Source: Crossiella equi (GTDB lineage Bacteria > Actinomycetota > Actinomycetes > Mycobacteriales > Pseudonocardiaceae). From it: a DNA stretch of 64,000 nucleotides. This document shows positions 63,306 to 64,000 of this stretch, in pieces. The notes beneath the pieces were generated by a model. The model saw only the letters and a list, made by a program, of their open reading frames with translations. It was not told the origin of the DNA and searched no databases. Made by a program: the position numbers and the translations under genes. The DNA is taken from contig NZ_JAGIOO010000001.1 in assembly GCF_017876755.1 (NCBI RefSeq), positions 3,767,786 to 3,831,785 on the forward strand, in the 5' to 3' direction. Each line of letters opens with the position of its first letter. The first letter of the stretch is position 1.

Positions 63306-64000
63306 TCCAGCGCTTCCTCGTCTCCTGCGGGCCCCGCGGTGACCGACACGGCCGCGGGCGGCTGGTCGGCCTTGGGGTTCGGGGGCGGCAGCGGCAGCGG
63401 GCTGCCGTGCAGCTCCACGTCCTGGGTCCGAGGCAGAGTCAACCGGAAGCAGGCACCCTTGCCCAGCTCGCCCCAGGCTTCCAGCCAGCCGCCGTGCAGC
63501 CGGGCGTCCTCGATGCTGATCGAGAGCCCGAGCCCGGTGCCGCCGGTCTGCCGGTCGCGCGAGGGGTCGGCACGCCAGAACCGCGTGAACACCAGCTCGG
63601 CCTCGCCAGGGCGCAGGCCGACACCGTGGTCGCGCACCGTGAAGGCGATCGCGTGCTTGTCGGCGGCGAGCTGCACCTGCACCGGCTGGCCCTCGCCGTG
63701 GTCGATGGCGTTGGCCAGCAGGTTGCGCAGGATGCGCTCCAGCCGCCGGGCGTCCACCTCGGCGGTGACCTCGTGCTCGGGCAGGTACAGCTCCACCGGC
63801 ACGCCGGCCTTGCCGGAGATGACGCGCGTGGTGTCGACCGCGCGGCCCACGATGCCGCGCACGTCGATGGTGTCCAGGGACAGGTCGGCCACGCCCGCGT
63901 CCAGGCGGCTGATCTCCAGCAGGTCGGCCAGCAGCGCCTCGAACCGGTCGAGCTCGGCGACCAGCAGCTCGGTGGAGCGGGCCAGGCCCTGCGGGAACTG
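63302..64000 (-). CDS. mtrB: Sensor histidine kinase MtrB, C-terminal part (5' end outside the window)
   Basis: The frame is open to the window edge and gives 232 codons. The visible part runs from the dimerisation helix end ([25 protein letters not shown]) through the ATPase domain: N-box [12 protein letters not shown]1 DHGVGL, F-box FTRFWR and G2 GTGLGLSI. The C-terminus is a Pro-rich tail. The phospho-His lies beyond base 64000. MtrB pairs with MtrA to control cell division and wall genes. Confidence 0.95.
   Translation of the reverse strand, partial: QFPQGLARSTELLVAELDRFEALLADLLEISRLDAGVADLSLDTIDVRGIVGRAVDTTRVISGKAGVPVELYLPEHEVTAEVDARRLERILRNLLANAIDHGEGQPVQVQLAADKHAIAFTVRDHGVGLRPGEAELVFTRFWRADPSRDRQTGGTGLGLSISIEDARLHGGWLEAWGELGKGACFRLTLPRTQDVELHGSPLPLPPPNPKADQPPAAVSVTAGPAGDEEALE

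Overview
The window is one high-GC actinobacterial chromosome segment. Codon use, frequent GTG starts, leaderless starts and GTGA/ATGA overlaps all fit this. A mycobacteria-like gene order (yegS-type kinase, whiB1, pdtaS, bL37, rshA, sigH, ybaK, SRAP gene, aroA, rsgA, then DUF6912, WS/DGAT, secA1, hpf, comF-like, lpqB, mtrB) points to Actinomycetia. The hut, osmoprotectant and nickel-SOD genes suit a soil actinomycete, probably of the Pseudonocardiales; that placement is inference. No rRNA, tRNA or CRISPR array was seen.

Region 1 (1-7.2 kb): the end of the 2-oxoglutarate dehydrogenase/decarboxylase gene, a small DUF6104 gene, a WYL regulator divergent from an FAD oxidoreductase, an aldo/keto reductase, a P-loop kinase, an OmpR/histidine-kinase pair and a small exported protein. 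Region 2 (7.2-15.3 kb): a complete histidine-degradation operon, hutH-hutU-M20 amidohydrolase-hutF-hutI, divergent from an IclR regulator with a matching palindromic operator, then a strongly folded intergenic repeat. Region 3 (15.3-30.5 kb): a four-gene betaine/osmoprotectant ABC transporter, a polyamine-synthase-like protein with an extra C-terminal domain, a tandem double serine protease, a multi-PAS cyclic-di-GMP protein, NAD(P)-malic enzyme, an orphan RmlC-type epimerase, and the nickel superoxide dismutase gene with its maturation protease.

Region 4 (30.6-36.7 kb) is accessory: histidine phosphatase, GNAT, DinB, a protein that I read as a cyclodipeptide-synthase homologue lacking the catalytic serine and tyrosine, a LysR/EamA divergent pair, a PRC-barrel stress protein, and a 162-bp nested palindrome. 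Region 5 (36.7-47 kb) is the conserved whiB1-pdtaS-sigH-aroA-rsgA core. It includes the 24-codon bL37 gene, a textbook SigR/SigH-type autoregulatory promoter and a CRP-type site before whiB1.

Region 6 (47-64 kb): an IS5-family element inserted exactly at the rsgA stop codon, a putative terminated leader RNA before two related lipoproteins, pruA, DUF6912, a WS/DGAT homologue with an altered active site, an rRNA methyltransferase, secA1, hpf, a comF-like gene preceded by two DnaA boxes, lpqB and the 3' part of mtrB. Several structures were found only by eye (inverted repeats, operators, terminators) and carry modest confidence.
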